A DNA stretch of 64,000 nucleotides from Prochlorococcus sp. AG-355-J04 (GCA_003280885.1 QCDN01000003.1:1-64000); one strand, 5' to 3'. Numbered from the stretch's first letter, positions 28,191 through 38,236 are shown. The notes: a model not told the origin generated them from the letters alone. A program made the numbers and translations.

Positions 28191-28928
28191 TCAACTAGGC
28201 TCAAGAAAATCGTTTATTCTTCGATGAATTTCACTATAAGCTTCAATTAGACCACCTAAATCATTCCTAAATCTATCTTTATCTAGGCTTACAATTATAT
28301 CATTTTTTTGTTTTAAATCCCACAATCTACAGTTATCAGGACTTATTTCGTCCCCTAGAAGAATATTATTTCTAAAATCATAACCAAATTCCAACTTGAA
28401 ATCCACAAGTTGAAGTTGAATATTTTTAAAAAAACTTTTCAGGATTAGATTAATTTTTAAAGTTAAATTAATTATTAACTCTAAATCATCAGAGCTTAAT
28501 ATGTTCATTAATTCAATTCTATCTTTTGTAATGAGGGGATCATTTAGTTCATCATTTTTGAGATAGATATCAATTAATGGTTTTGAGAGGAGAGTTCCAG
28601 GTCTAATTGTAGTTTGTTTACACAAAGAACCATAAGCAGTGTTTCTTAGAACAATTTCTAATGGTATTACTTTTATTTTTTTTGCAATCATTGTATTTTC
28701 ATTTTCAAGTTCAATGAAATGAGTTGGAATACTGTTCTTAATTAGAAACTCAAAAATTCTTGCACATATTAGGCAATTAAGTTTACCTTTACCTTCAAAT
28801 TTTTCTTTTTTCAACGCATTAAAAGCTGTAGCATCATCTTTAAATTCAATTTTTACTTTATCTACATCATCATGAGTAAATACTTTTTTTGCTTTACCTT
28901 CATATATCAACTCATATTTATTATTCAT
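28191..28928 (-). CDS. purC: SAICAR synthetase
   Basis: Purine step joining CAIR and aspartate. The 245-residue protein shows YEGKAKKVF (about 9-17), KLNCLICARIFEFL, IPLEIVLRNTAYGS (about 92-105), and the acidic VDFKLEFGYD and LLGDEISPDNCRLWD segments (about 176-211) that bind ATP and metal. The ATG start is firm. It is read divergently from purD, which catalyses an earlier step of the same pathway. It directly precedes bamA, so purine and outer-membrane genes may share a promoter. Confidence 0.95.
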   Translation of the reverse strand: MNNKYELIYEGKAKKVFTHDDVDKVKIEFKDDATAFNALKKEKFEGKGKLNCLICARIFEFLIKNSIPTHFIELENENTMIAKKIKVIPLEIVLRNTAYGSLCKQTTIRPGTLLSKPLIDIYLKNDELNDPLITKDRIELMNILSSDDLELIINLTLKINLILKSFFKNIQLQLVDFKLEFGYDFRNNILLGDEISPDNCRLWDLKQKNDIIVSLDKDRFRNDLGGLIEAYSEIHRRINDFLEPS

Positions 28929-29054
28929 TATTTAAAACCTCATCATGATTACTAAAGTACTTTTTGTAATTAACATAATTATTAGAGGTCAAATTAAATG
29001 ATTTCATTTTAACTGATTATTTATCCAAACCTAGTAACCTTAAAAAATACATAT

Positions 29055-30386
29055 ATGGGAATTCATTCATCAAGTTCTAGTATCTTTATTAGATTAGAAA
29101 ATATTTTAATAATTGGAAATGGGGGGAGAGAAAACTCTTTGGCTTGGGCTATTCAAAAAAATGAATTAGTTAAAAAAGTTTATTTAATCCCAGGTAACGC
29201 CGGTTCAGAAAGAATAAATAAATGTGAAAGAATAAAAATTGATATAAATAATAAAAATGAACTATTAGAAAAGATTGATTCTCTTAAGATAGATTTAATT
29301 GTAATCGGGCCAGAAATACCTCTGGCAAATGGATTAGCTGACTTTCTTCGCAAAAAAGATTTTAAAGTATTTGGACCCAATAAAGATGGAGCAAAATTAG
29401 AATTTAGCAAATCTTGGGCGAAGGAATTTATGCAAGATGCAAAAATTCCAACTGCAAACTTTTGGAAAGTCAATTCTCTTGAAGAAGCCAAAAAAATTAT
29501 TAATTCATCATCAATTCCACTGGTTGTAAAAGCTGATGGTCTAGCTTCAGGTAAAGGTGTTTTTATTCCCAATTCAAAAGATGAATGCTTTAAAGCAGCA
29601 GAATCAATTTTTAATGGTAGATTTGGCAACTCTGGAAATGTAGTTGTTCTAGAAGAAAAAATTCAAGGACCAGAAGTTTCAGTTTTTGCTTTATGCGATG
29701 GAGAGAGATATACATTACTTCCAACCGCCCAAGATCACAAACGACTTTACGAGAAAGATAAAGGCCCTAATACAGGAGGTATGGGGGCTTATTCTCCTGC
29801 CCCATTATTAACAGAAGATTACCTTGATAGAATCATCAAAGAGATAATTGAGCCTACAATAAATGAACTAAACAAAAGAAATATTGACTATAGAGGCGTA
29901 ATTTATTTTGGGTTAATGATCACAAAATCTGGTCCCAAAGTTATAGAATATAATTGTAGGTTTGGTGATCCAGAATGCCAAACAATAATGCCCTTGATGG
30001 ATCAAAATTTTGTATTTCTTTTAGAAAAATGCTCAATGGGAAACTTAACTGGTGATGAAAAAATTAATACCTCTGGCAAAGTTAGTGGTTGTGTGATAGC
30101 GACCTCCAATGGTTATCCACACGAATATAAAACTGGCTATCAAATAAAAATAGGTAAAATTGATACAAATGATTGTCAAATTTTCGACTCAGGTACTTCG
30201 TTAAGTAAAAATGGCAAATTATTAACAGATGGAGGAAGAGTACTAAGCATTGTCTGTCAAGATAAAGATTTCGATATGGTTTTTGAAAAAGCATACAAAA
30301 ATTTAAATGAAATTGATTTTGAGGGTATTTTCTTTAGAAATGACATAGGTCATCAAGTTAGAAAAAAGTTTTCTGAGGAGAATTAA
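29055..30386 (+). CDS. purD: Phosphoribosylamine-glycine ligase
   Basis: ATP-grasp ligase of 443 residues producing GAR in purine synthesis. After a short N-terminal extension come ILIIGNGGRENSLAWA (about 17-32), the ATP-grasp segments VVKADGLASGKGV and QDHKRLYEKDKGPNTGGMGAY (split here as QDHKRLYEKD and GPNTGGMGAY), and the metal site EYNCRFGDPECQ (about 299-310). The first 14 residues (MGIHSSSSSIFIR) are unusual for PurD, so translation might begin later, but no other ATG or GTG precedes the Rossmann motif. It is divergent from purC. Confidence 0.94.
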   Translation: MGIHSSSSSIFIRLENILIIGNGGRENSLAWAIQKNELVKKVYLIPGNAGSERINKCERIKIDINNKNELLEKIDSLKIDLIVIGPEIPLANGLADFLRKKDFKVFGPNKDGAKLEFSKSWAKEFMQDAKIPTANFWKVNSLEEAKKIINSSSIPLVVKADGLASGKGVFIPNSKDECFKAAESIFNGRFGNSGNVVVLEEKIQGPEVSVFALCDGERYTLLPTAQDHKRLYEKDKGPNTGGMGAYSPAPLLTEDYLDRIIKEIIEPTINELNKRNIDYRGVIYFGLMITKSGPKVIEYNCRFGDPECQTIMPLMDQNFVFLLEKCSMGNLTGDEKINTSGKVSGCVIATSNGYPHEYKTGYQIKIGKIDTNDCQIFDSGTSLSKNGKLLTDGGRVLSIVCQDKDFDMVFEKAYKNLNEIDFEGIFFRNDIGHQVRKKFSEEN

Positions 30387-30390
30387 GTTT

Positions 30391-32457
30391 ATGGTAGATA
30401 CCAATAATCGAGAGACTAGAAAATATAACATGGCTGATAATGAAGATATTAATAATAACTATTGGATTAACGGACTCTTTACTTGGTGGAGTGGGTTTAG
30501 TTTAAGAACAAAGTTGTTGGCTATTGCAACTCTTGTTGTAAGCCTCCTAATGACAGCAATAACTTTTTTTGCATTAAATAGTATTCAAAGAGATGCTGGA
30601 ATGAATGATACTAGATATGCCCGAGATCTTGGCTTATTGTTATCTGGTAATGTTACAGAATTAGTCGCTAATAACCAAAAAAAAGAAATTTCAAACGTAG
30701 CTGAAAAGTTTTGGAGATCAAGTCGAAACCTGCGTTATATATTTTTTACTGATGCTGAAGATATTGTTCAACTTGGGATACCGATCAGTGCAACACCGAC
30801 AAGCTCAGGCAGTCAATTTCAGCTAACTCGAAGATTAAAATTGCCCTCAGAATTAAAGAAGAGACCGCAATTCCCTTTAGTTAGGCAGCATGCGACACCT
30901 CAAGGTCAAGTAACAGATGTATTTGTTCCAATGTTGTGGAAAGGCAAATATCTTGGAACATTAGCATTAGGAGTCACCCCAAATAAAAAAGCACTAGCCA
31001 GTGCTGCCTTAACTAGAGAAGTAACCATTGCAGTTTTTATCTCTATTTGGGTTTTAGTAATACTTGGAGCTGTATTTAATGCACTAACAATTACAAGACC
31101 AGTCAGAGAGTTAGTAAGAGGTGTTAGAGAAATTTCAAGAGGAAATTTCAAGTCCCGAATTTCTTTACCTATGACAGGTGATCTGGGAGAACTCTTAAAT
31201 GGATTTAACCGAATGGCAACACAGTTAGAAAATTATGATGAAGCTAATATAGAAGAACTAAAAGCGGCACAAATCAAACAGCAATCACTCATAGCTACAA
31301 TGGCTGATGGTGCAATATTATTAGACTCACAAGGCAAGATTGTACTTACCAACCCAACAGCAAAGAGATTATTTCGTTGGGAAGGGAGATTCTTAGAGGG
31401 TAAAGATTTTTTAAATGAAATCCCCGAGATTTTATCTAACGACTTACACACTAATATAGAATCTATCTTAAACAGGGAGAAGGAGAAGGACGATTTAAGA
31501 TTCAGCTTAGGAGAACCTGCAAGAACCTTAAGAATTGTCTTGCAATCAGTTTTAGATACAAATAAAGTTGAATTAAAAGGAATTGCCGTAACAATCCAAG
31601 ATTTAACTAGAGAAGTTGAACTTAACGCGGCACAAAATAGATTTATTAGTAATGTTTCACACGAATTAAGGACACCACTTTTTAATATCAAAAGCTATGT
31701 AGAGACCTTACATGATTTAAAAGATCAGCTTTCAGATGAAGAACAAATAGAATTTTTAGGCATTGCAAATTCAGAAACTGATAGGTTAACAAGACTTGTA
31801 AATGATGTATTAGATTTATCAAGATTGGAGTCTGGGAAAATAGTTCAGCTAGAACAAATGGATATAAAACCAGCCATAGAACAGACTCTTAGAAATTATA
31901 GACTTAATGCCACAGAAAAAAATGTTTCACTAGCTCAGGATGTAGAGGAAAATATTCCTCCAATTCTTGGAAATTTTGATTTACTTTTACAGGTTTTTGA
32001 TAATTTACTTGGTAATGGATTAAAATTTAGTCCAAAAAATAGCTCCCTAATCATAAGAGCTTATACTTGGCCAGATTCCTGTCCTGCTTTCCCTCCAAGT
32101 ATTAAAAACAATGCAGCCCCTCAATGTGAATTAGTTTCACCACTACCAAAAGTAAGAATTGAGATTGCTGATACTGGCTCAGGAATATCTCGGGCGGATC
32201 AAGAAAAAATATTTGATCGTTTTTATAGAGTAGAGAATTCAGTTCATACTGAGCAAGGTACCGGTTTAGGCTTATCTATAGTACGGGGAATAATTGAAAA
32301 ACACGGTGGGGAGATTCGTATGGCTAGTGAATTAGGAGTAGGAACAACTTTCTGGTTTGATTTAGCCTTAGCTCAATCAGATAAAGATGAATTATTGACA
32401 AAAGCTATTAATAATTCAGATTCTTTCTCAAGTTCTGAAATTAAAGAAATTATTTAA
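30391..32457 (+). CDS. nblS: Sensor histidine kinase NblS/Hik33 (DspA)
   Basis: A 688-residue membrane kinase. The order is a membrane helix near 43-65, a periplasmic sensor (about 66-205), a second helix near 212-235, HAMP (TRPVRELVRGVREISRGN), PAS (about 300-400), HisKA with phosphoacceptor FISNVSHELRTPLFN (His about 427), and HATPase with QVFDNLLGNGLKFS, DTGSGISRADQEKIFDRFYR and GTGLGLSIVRG (given in parts). Known homologues control responses to high light, nutrient and cold stress, including hli genes and phycobilisome turnover. It is one of very few histidine kinases kept in Prochlorococcus. Its end overlaps the end of kaiC by four bases. Confidence 0.93.
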   Translation: MVDTNNRETRKYNMADNEDINNNYWINGLFTWWSGFSLRTKLLAIATLVVSLLMTAITFFALNSIQRDAGMNDTRYARDLGLLLSGNVTELVANNQKKEISNVAEKFWRSSRNLRYIFFTDAEDIVQLGIPISATPTSSGSQFQLTRRLKLPSELKKRPQFPLVRQHATPQGQVTDVFVPMLWKGKYLGTLALGVTPNKKALASAALTREVTIAVFISIWVLVILGAVFNALTITRPVRELVRGVREISRGNFKSRISLPMTGDLGELLNGFNRMATQLENYDEANIEELKAAQIKQQSLIATMADGAILLDSQGKIVLTNPTAKRLFRWEGRFLEGKDFLNEIPEILSNDLHTNIESILNREKEKDDLRFSLGEPARTLRIVLQSVLDTNKVELKGIAVTIQDLTREVELNAAQNRFISNVSHELRTPLFNIKSYVETLHDLKDQLSDEEQIEFLGIANSETDRLTRLVNDVLDLSRLESGKIVQLEQMDIKPAIEQTLRNYRLNATEKNVSLAQDVEENIPPILGNFDLLLQVFDNLLGNGLKFSPKNSSLIIRAYTWPDSCPAFPPSIKNNAAPQCELVSPLPKVRIEIADTGSGISRADQEKIFDRFYRVENSVHTEQGTGLGLSIVRGIIEKHGGEIRMASELGVGTTFWFDLALAQSDKDELLTKAINNSDSFSSSEIKEII

Positions 32458-33992
32458 TTATTATCTAAGCCTTTAAAAACATTTTGAACATTTTGAACAT
32501 TTTGATCAGGCACAACTCTGTGAGGGGCACCACTAAATATTTGTTCAAAATTTGAAAACGAATCTTTAATTTCTGGACCACTATTTGTAATTATAAATTC
32601 TCTTATTCGTTTATCATGCCATGATCCCCGCATTTTAAAAACATTTAAAGCTCGTGCCATCTCACCTTTTATTTCTACATATTGAAGCAATAATATAGTA
32701 TCTGTAATTGTTGAGATATGAGAATCAGTTATAGAGTGACTCCCCATAAATTCTTCTGCAGTATTAGTAAAAAAGCCTGCTATCTCCTCCTGTTTTGTAT
32801 AACCTGTAACAGCAATTACAAACTGTCTAAATGCATTCAAACTTACACCTCTAGCTAATGCAGAGAGAGAATCAATAGCCATTCTTTTTGGTTTAAATTG
32901 ATTAATTTGAGTTTTTATAATTTGTAAATGATCTTCTAAACCAGTTGATTCAGGATATGCACAAATAATTTTCAATAACCCATCACTTTCCATTTTTTCA
33001 AAATCTATTCCCCAGCTAGTAGCATTCCTAAGCAATTGAGCCCTAGATTCTTCATATGCAAAAAGTATTGCTCTCTCATTATTTTTATAAGCATCTTCAA
33101 CAAATTTTGATACAAGCATTGTTTTGCCCGTACCAGTAGCTCCAGTGGCGAGAATGATGGAATCTTGAAAATATCCTCCACCACACATATCATCAAGATC
33201 TTTAACTCCAGAGCTAATCCTAATATTTGAGGATCTCTGCGTTAATCTCATTGCTCCAAGGGCAAACACACTTATTCCATCTATTCCCATAGTAAATGGA
33301 TATTCACCTTTCATATGTACAGTACCTCTTAACTTCAAAACTTCTAGGGTTCTTCTTCTCTTTTCTGACTCAAGTACATTTCTTAATAAGACAACATTAT
33401 CAGATACAAATTCTTCTACTCCATATCTAGCAATTGGTCCGTAATCATCAACCCTTTCTGTAGTCATAACAGTTGTCACACCTATTTCTTTTAATCTTGC
33501 TATGAGTCTAAATATTTCTCTTCTAACAACATAGATTGCATCATACTGTTGAAAGACCGCAGTTATTGAATCTATTGCAACTCTTTTGGCTTTATATTTT
33601 CTAATTGCATAACTAATTCTCTCAATAAGTCCAGACAAGTCAAAGTTGCCAGCAACATCCTGGCCATCAGGGTCAGGAGAAGCATCCAAGATAAAAAGTT
33701 TATTTTGATCAATTAATTCTTGTAAATCCCAACCAAAACTTGCTGCATTTCTAATAATATCTAAAGGTGATTCTTCAAATGTTACAAAGATTCCAGGCTC
33801 ATCAAAGTTACAAATGCCATGGTGTAAGTATTGCAGAGAAAAAACAGTTTTACCAGTTCCTGACGTACCACTAACGAGTGTACTTCGTGATACAGGCAAC
33901 CCACCCCTACAAACATCATCAAAGCCTTCTATTCCAGTTGGCAATTTTTGTACGTGCATTTTATTTGATTTGCCAAATTTCTTATCATTCAT
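32454..33992 (-). CDS. kaiC: Clock protein KaiC
   Basis: Double-domain RecA-like ATPase of 512 residues. The CI Walker A is GTSGTGKTVF (about 43-52) and the CII Walker A is GATGTGKTML (about 285-294), each with catalytic Glu pairs following. The CII phosphorylation site SHISTITD preserves both the Ser and the Thr used for timing, along with the neighbouring Thr. The C-terminal tail is less like that of freshwater strains and ends with three copies of Gln-Asn-Val encoded by a perfect 9-base triplicate at 32479-32505. It is downstream of kaiB. No kaiA is present in the window. In Prochlorococcus KaiBC is thought to work as an hourglass rather than a free-running clock. Confidence 0.96.
   Translation of the reverse strand: MNDKKFGKSNKMHVQKLPTGIEGFDDVCRGGLPVSRSTLVSGTSGTGKTVFSLQYLHHGICNFDEPGIFVTFEESPLDIIRNAASFGWDLQELIDQNKLFILDASPDPDGQDVAGNFDLSGLIERISYAIRKYKAKRVAIDSITAVFQQYDAIYVVRREIFRLIARLKEIGVTTVMTTERVDDYGPIARYGVEEFVSDNVVLLRNVLESEKRRRTLEVLKLRGTVHMKGEYPFTMGIDGISVFALGAMRLTQRSSNIRISSGVKDLDDMCGGGYFQDSIILATGATGTGKTMLVSKFVEDAYKNNERAILFAYEESRAQLLRNATSWGIDFEKMESDGLLKIICAYPESTGLEDHLQIIKTQINQFKPKRMAIDSLSALARGVSLNAFRQFVIAVTGYTKQEEIAGFFTNTAEEFMGSHSITDSHISTITDTILLLQYVEIKGEMARALNVFKMRGSWHDKRIREFIITNSGPEIKDSFSNFEQIFSGAPHRVVPDQNVQNVQNVFKGLDNN
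32479..32505. repeat. Three perfect tandem 9-base repeats in the kaiC 3' end
   Basis: The unit ACATTTTGA (forward strand) occurs three times without change at 32479, 32488 and 32497. In kaiC, read on the minus strand, it encodes Gln-Asn-Val three times near the C-terminus. Length change by slippage would stay in frame. Confidence 0.9.
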
Positions 33993-34063
33993 AGTTTTGT
34001 GCTAATTAAACAAAAGTAAAATAAATTTTGAATTTATTTTTAATTAAAAAGTTTTTAAATATA

Positions 34064-34381
34064 TTATTTATCTACACTATATTCAGTTTCATTTAATTCA
34101 TCAAAAAGTAGATCTAAACCAATTAAAACTTTCTCTCTATCTGAGAGATCACCTATTATTTTTCTCACTGGCGGCGGTAAAATTTTAGCCAACGTTGGGG
34201 TGGCTAAAATCTTATCTTCTTCTGCAAGTTGTGGTTGCTTAAGTACATCAATAACCTTCAAAGCATAAACTCCTTTGAATTCATTTTCTAAAATTTCTCT
34301 TAAAGTATTTAAAGCTCTCATTGAATTAGGAGTATTTCCAGCAACATAGAGTTTTAAAATGTAAGTTTTTCTTGCTGCCAT
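34064..34381 (-). CDS. kaiB: Clock protein KaiB
   Basis: Thioredoxin-like metamorphic protein of 105 residues that binds KaiC. It begins [20 protein letters not shown], typical of KaiB, and the conserved [21 protein letters not shown] stretch (about 44-64, quoted in part: [18 protein letters not shown]) and IIGDLSDRE are present. An acidic C-terminal tail ([13 protein letters not shown]) ends the protein. The ATG is at 34381. kaiB precedes kaiC by 71 bases. The 143 bases between kaiB and rplU, where freshwater and marine Synechococcus carry kaiA, contain no reading frame. Confidence 0.95.
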   Translation of the reverse strand: MAARKTYILKLYVAGNTPNSMRALNTLREILENEFKGVYALKVIDVLKQPQLAEEDKILATPTLAKILPPPVRKIIGDLSDREKVLIGLDLLFDELNETEYSVDK

Positions 34382-34524
34382 TGTTAAAGTTCCTTAATTG
34401 ATATAAAAGATTTAAAACAACCCTTGACTTATTACACTACAAAATAAGAAAATAAACAAACAATTATGATTGCTTATCTGGCTTAATCAAATTATAAATT
34501 TGAGCCTAATAGCGTCTTTAAGAT

Positions 34525-34965
34525 ATGACAAATTCTAAAAACTCTTCAAACAATTCTATAAAAAGTAATGAATTGTACGCGATAGCAGAAACTTCTGGTC
34601 AACAATTTTGGTTCGAAGTCAACAGATACTATGACATAGATAGGTTACAAGCAAAAGAGAATGATAAGATAACACTAGAAAAAGTTTTACTTTTAAAAGA
34701 CAAAGACTCTATCACTGTTGGGAAACCTTACGTTAAAAATGCAAAAATTGAATTAGAAGTAGTATCCCATAAAAGAGATAAGAAAATTCTTGTATACAAA
34801 ATGCGTCCGAAAAAAAAGACAAGAATAAAAATGGGACATAGACAAGAACTTACGAGAGTTATGGTAAAATCTATATCACTAGGTAAAGTCGCCCCTAAGT
34901 CTTCTTCAAAAAAAGAAACTGTTAAAAAGGAAACTAAACCAAAAGCCGAAAAATCTACAAATTAA
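34525..34965 (+). CDS. rplU: Ribosomal protein L21 with Lys-rich tail
   Basis: Large-subunit protein of 146 residues. The L21 core runs about residues 12-115 (YAIAETSGQQFWFEVNRYYDIDRL, quoted here as YAIAETSGQQFWFEV; MRPKKKTRIKMGHRQ, the rRNA-binding motif). A C-terminal extension of about 30 residues rich in Lys, Ser and Glu follows (SSSKKETVKKETKPKAE), longer than in most bacteria. rpmA follows after nine bases, the standard rplU-rpmA pair. Confidence 0.96.
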   Translation: MTNSKNSSNNSIKSNELYAIAETSGQQFWFEVNRYYDIDRLQAKENDKITLEKVLLLKDKDSITVGKPYVKNAKIELEVVSHKRDKKILVYKMRPKKKTRIKMGHRQELTRVMVKSISLGKVAPKSSSKKETVKKETKPKAEKSTN

Positions 34966-34974
34966 ACATTTCTA

Positions 34975-35235
34975 ATGGCACATAAAAAAGGAACTGGTTC
35001 TACTAGAAACGGAAGAGATTCAAATTCCAAAAGACTGGGTGTTAAAGCTTATGGTGGAGAAAAAGTAACTGCTGGATCAATTTTAATTCGCCAAAGAGGT
35101 ACATCCTTTTTGCCAGGGATTAATGTCGGGAAAGGTAAAGATGACACACTTTTTGCACTCAAAGAAGGAACTGTGAGTTTCGAAAGCATTAAAAGAAATT
35201 TAAGAAATAGAAAAAGAGTCAATATAGTTATCTAA
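34975..35235 (+). CDS. rpmA: Ribosomal protein L27
   Basis: An 86-residue 50S protein near the peptidyl-transferase centre. It starts [20 protein letters not shown], the L27 signature, and contains [19 protein letters not shown]. Bacterial L27 without an N-terminal leader usually begins MAHKK as here, so no processing is needed. It ends overlapping a convergent methyltransferase gene by eight bases. Confidence 0.97.
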   Translation: MAHKKGTGSTRNGRDSNSKRLGVKAYGGEKVTAGSILIRQRGTSFLPGINVGKGKDDTLFALKEGTVSFESIKRNLRNRKRVNIVI

Positions 35236-35968
35236 TTTTCTTATAAGCCCTTGTAGTTATAAGAATAGGATGAAATACTTCTAAAAAATTTGATTGAAGA
35301 GTCTTAAAAAACTTTTCAATAATTTGACTATCGTCAATATGAAAGGGATATTCATTCTTATCTCCTTTGTAAAAATACCAATTGAATAGAGCAATAGAGT
35401 TACTATACATAATCTCACTAAAATTATTAATTTGAGAAGCTGGATCTGCAAGATGTTCCAAAACATCAAGACAAACTATCGTATCAAATTTCAATATTTG
35501 TGTATCTTGAATTGTCTTGCAAAAAGTAAGCTTTTTTTCGACCCCTAATTTCTTAGCCCTGTATTCAACAAAATTTCTATTTGTTTGATTAATATCTACA
35601 AAAAAAACATGCTTAACTTTTGAAGACATAGCGTTAGCTAAGGCGTGTGTACCAATACCTCCTCCAAAATCCAAAACTAAATCTCTAGAAAATCTCTGCT
35701 GAAGTTTTATTGTATCAGCGATATACTCCCTACTAGTAATATGCCAAGCAGCTAAATCAGCTACATGCTTATCACCTACAATTTCAGAATAAAAATCTGA
35801 AACATCATTTATAGCATCCCCAGGATGTGAATTTGCTAAATTCATCTTTGCATTTGCAAGATATCCATCTAAATCACATTCTCTAATAGATAAGTATTCC
35901 ATTAAATGTGATTTCAAATTAAAAGCATTATCTAAAAACTCTTTTAAAATAGTATTATTGTTTTTCAA
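35228..35968 (-). CDS. Class I SAM-dependent methyltransferase of unknown target
   Basis: A 246-residue protein. The SAM-binding motif I is [15 protein letters not shown] (about 98-112), followed by [10 protein letters not shown] with an acidic ribose-binding residue, and [13 protein letters not shown] (about 162-174) as motif IV. An N-terminal helical 90 residues may bind the substrate. No target is recognisable; members with the DVLEH motif act on small molecules or sugars. Its 3' end overlaps rpmA. An ATG start is used. Confidence 0.75.
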   Translation of the reverse strand: MKNNNTILKEFLDNAFNLKSHLMEYLSIRECDLDGYLANAKMNLANSHPGDAINDVSDFYSEIVGDKHVADLAAWHITSREYIADTIKLQQRFSRDLVLDFGGGIGTHALANAMSSKVKHVFFVDINQTNRNFVEYRAKKLGVEKKLTFCKTIQDTQILKFDTIVCLDVLEHLADPASQINNFSEIMYSNSIALFNWYFYKGDKNEYPFHIDDSQIIEKFFKTLQSNFLEVFHPILITTRAYKKIR

Positions 35969-36044
35969 TGTCTTACTCTAAATATCCAATATCAAAATCA
36001 TAGAATGGTTATAAATCTTTCTCAAAGTATTCTTAATATTAACA

Positions 36045-36968
36045 ATGGAAACTAAAGATGGATTCTTAGTAATTAATAAAGATAAAGGCTGTACATCTCA
36101 TGATTGTGTTAAACAAATAAGGAAGTTACTAAATACAAAAAAGGTCGGGCATACAGGAACTCTTGATCCTGAAGTTATAGGAACATTACCAATCGCAATA
36201 GGCAGTGCAACAAGATTTATTCAATATCTTCCTCAGGGTAAAACTTACATAGGACAAATTAAATTAGGGATAAGAACTAATACTGATGATATTCACGGAG
36301 AAATAATTAATCAAAAAAGTTGGCCTATTATCAGCGATGAAAAATTAGATCAATATTTAAATAGATTTAGAGGAATTATTAAACAAATTCCACCGAAAGT
36401 ATCTAGTGTGCACGTAAATGGAGAGAGAGCTTATAAAAAATCTTTTAGGAATGAAATTTTTGAATTAGCACCAAGAGAAGTAAAAATAGAGAAACTTATC
36501 TTAATGAAATGGGACCAAATAAACGGAATCATAGAAATAAAAATCAAATGTTCAGCTGGCACATATATAAGAGCAATTGCAAGAGATATAGGAGAAATTC
36601 TTAATTCCGAAGGTTGCCTTCTAGAACTAAAAAGAATTTCAGCTTGTGGCTTTGATGAACAAAACTCGATAAAAATTTCTGATATCGCAAAAGAAAAAAG
36701 AGCGGGAAACTCGAAAAATTTTATTATTCCAACAATTTCTGCTCTTAATCACATTTCAACAATTGTCTTAAGTAGTGAAGAGCAAATTAATTTTTGGCAA
36801 ACAGGAAGAGCAATTAAAGTTGATATAAATTACTTCAAGGAAAGCAAATCTTTTGACTACAAAAAACCCTTAAAAGTAATAAATAAAAAACAAACACTAC
36901 TTGGGATAGGCTTCTTAAATAAAGATCAATCTTATCTAAATCCAAAATTAGTTCTTAATGCGAGATAA
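36045..36968 (+). CDS. truB: tRNA pseudouridine-55 synthase
   Basis: Makes Psi55 in the T loop of tRNAs. The 307-residue protein has the catalytic motif [17 protein letters not shown] (about 35-51) with the essential Asp; the usual A-T-G after it is here V-I-G. Also seen are [15 protein letters not shown] (about 68-82), [16 protein letters not shown] (about 116-131) and [14 protein letters not shown] (about 173-186), the TruB-specific motifs. A TruB C-terminal domain follows. It is convergent with the SpoIID-like gene, three bases apart. Confidence 0.95.
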   Translation: METKDGFLVINKDKGCTSHDCVKQIRKLLNTKKVGHTGTLDPEVIGTLPIAIGSATRFIQYLPQGKTYIGQIKLGIRTNTDDIHGEIINQKSWPIISDEKLDQYLNRFRGIIKQIPPKVSSVHVNGERAYKKSFRNEIFELAPREVKIEKLILMKWDQINGIIEIKIKCSAGTYIRAIARDIGEILNSEGCLLELKRISACGFDEQNSIKISDIAKEKRAGNSKNFIIPTISALNHISTIVLSSEEQINFWQTGRAIKVDINYFKESKSFDYKKPLKVINKKQTLLGIGFLNKDQSYLNPKLVLNAR

Positions 36969-36971
36969 CTT

Positions 36972-38147
36972 CTATAGATAATCTTTTCTAAAAGGTTTAA
37001 TCTGCACACCCCTATAAAAATACTTTAATATTCTTTCAGCTTTTTGACCTCTATTTGCCAGATATTTTGCACCCCATTGACTCATTCCTACTCCATGACC
37101 TGATCCCTGTCCAAAAACTATCAAACCTTTTTTTATGGGTAATTTATTGTTCAATTCTTCCTCAAAAAATTTAAATCTCACAAAATTACTGTTGAGGCCT
37201 AATCTTTTTCTTAAAACTACCCCAGACATTTGATCAGTACCATAAGCCCCAATAAGTTTTACATTTTTTACCCTCCCCGTGCTAGTTATATCAAGAATCT
37301 CTATATTTCTTAAACCTCCAATCTTAGGAAATAAATTGGTTAATTCATTACTCAAAAACTTTTTTTGCCATTTAAATTTTGGATTATTTTTATCAAAATC
37401 TTTCACACTTGATAAATATGGATATTTATTCTTCCATACATCTTGACTGTTTTCTGTCATTCCGCCTGAGCTGCTATGGAATAAAGCATCTATTAATTTA
37501 GACTTATACGTCAGAACCAATGATCTTGTACTTTTAACTGCTCTGATAGTTTTATAAGTTCTTGACTCCAAGCCATCATAGACTTGATTTTTCTGGGTTG
37601 AATCTATATCAAATAAATTATTCCCCTTTTGTTTTAAAGCATAAGTTCTTGAGGCAATTGCTTGTGCTTTTAGAGCTTCAATAGGCCATCTTGTTGGCAT
37701 CTCTGAACCCACAACACTACTAAGGTATTTTTCTATTCCTAAAATATTCACTACCAATATTTCAGAATCAAGTACAAAGAGATTAAGCTTACCAGAAAAT
37801 CTCTTCTGACCTACCCATATACCTCTTCCATCAGAAGATCTAATTTGAAATTGTTGATTACTTTTTAAGTCATATTTTTTTTGTTTATTTTTATCAAAAT
37901 ATAAAATTTTTCTATTTTTCTCATTTTTCATAGTTAATCCTTTTATTTTTTTACTTGAAAAAAATTTCCCCTCTATTATTAAAGGAATTGATCTATCTGA
38001 TCTGATCCTTAAGTTTTTATTTTTTGATATCAAAACTCTAATTTTTGGCTCTCTAGATGCAAAAACACTTTCACTCTGAAAAACACAAATAAATAAGATA
38101 CTAATAAGACAACATTTACTAAAATTATTTTTAAATTTAAGTATCAC
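36972..38147 (-). CDS. SpoIID/LytB-domain protein, putative peptidoglycan lytic enzyme
   Basis: A 391-residue protein with a signal-anchor (CCLISILFICVFQSESVFAS, residues 12-31). The SpoIID core includes VVGSEMPTRWPIEALKAQA (about 144-162), SRTYAL, and a C-terminal GQGSGHGVGMSQWGAKYLA (about 349-367). The first segment contains the Glu used by SpoIID for glycan cleavage. In spore formers SpoIID degrades denuded peptidoglycan; cyanobacterial homologues are probably periplasmic cell-wall remodelling enzymes. A GTG start is used. Confidence 0.85.
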   Translation of the reverse strand: MILKFKNNFSKCCLISILFICVFQSESVFASREPKIRVLISKNKNLRIRSDRSIPLIIEGKFFSSKKIKGLTMKNEKNRKILYFDKNKQKKYDLKSNQQFQIRSSDGRGIWVGQKRFSGKLNLFVLDSEILVVNILGIEKYLSSVVGSEMPTRWPIEALKAQAIASRTYALKQKGNNLFDIDSTQKNQVYDGLESRTYKTIRAVKSTRSLVLTYKSKLIDALFHSSSGGMTENSQDVWKNKYPYLSSVKDFDKNNPKFKWQKKFLSNELTNLFPKIGGLRNIEILDITSTGRVKNVKLIGAYGTDQMSGVVLRKRLGLNSNFVRFKFFEEELNNKLPIKKGLIVFGQGSGHGVGMSQWGAKYLANRGQKAERILKYFYRGVQIKPFRKDYL

Positions 38148-38236
38148 TTTGTTTAAAAAACAAATGCTTAATTTGCCTAAGTTTGACTAAAAGTATAGAT
38201 TTAAGCCAGATATAAAAATAAAAATATAACAAATAA

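Noticed and set aside
29180..29629. Minus-strand 149-codon open frame inside purD
   Set aside because: Shadow of conserved ATP-grasp coding sequence.
31233..31691. Minus-strand 152-codon open frame inside nblS
   Set aside because: Antisense of the PAS and HisKA coding region, with no start signal or independent motif.
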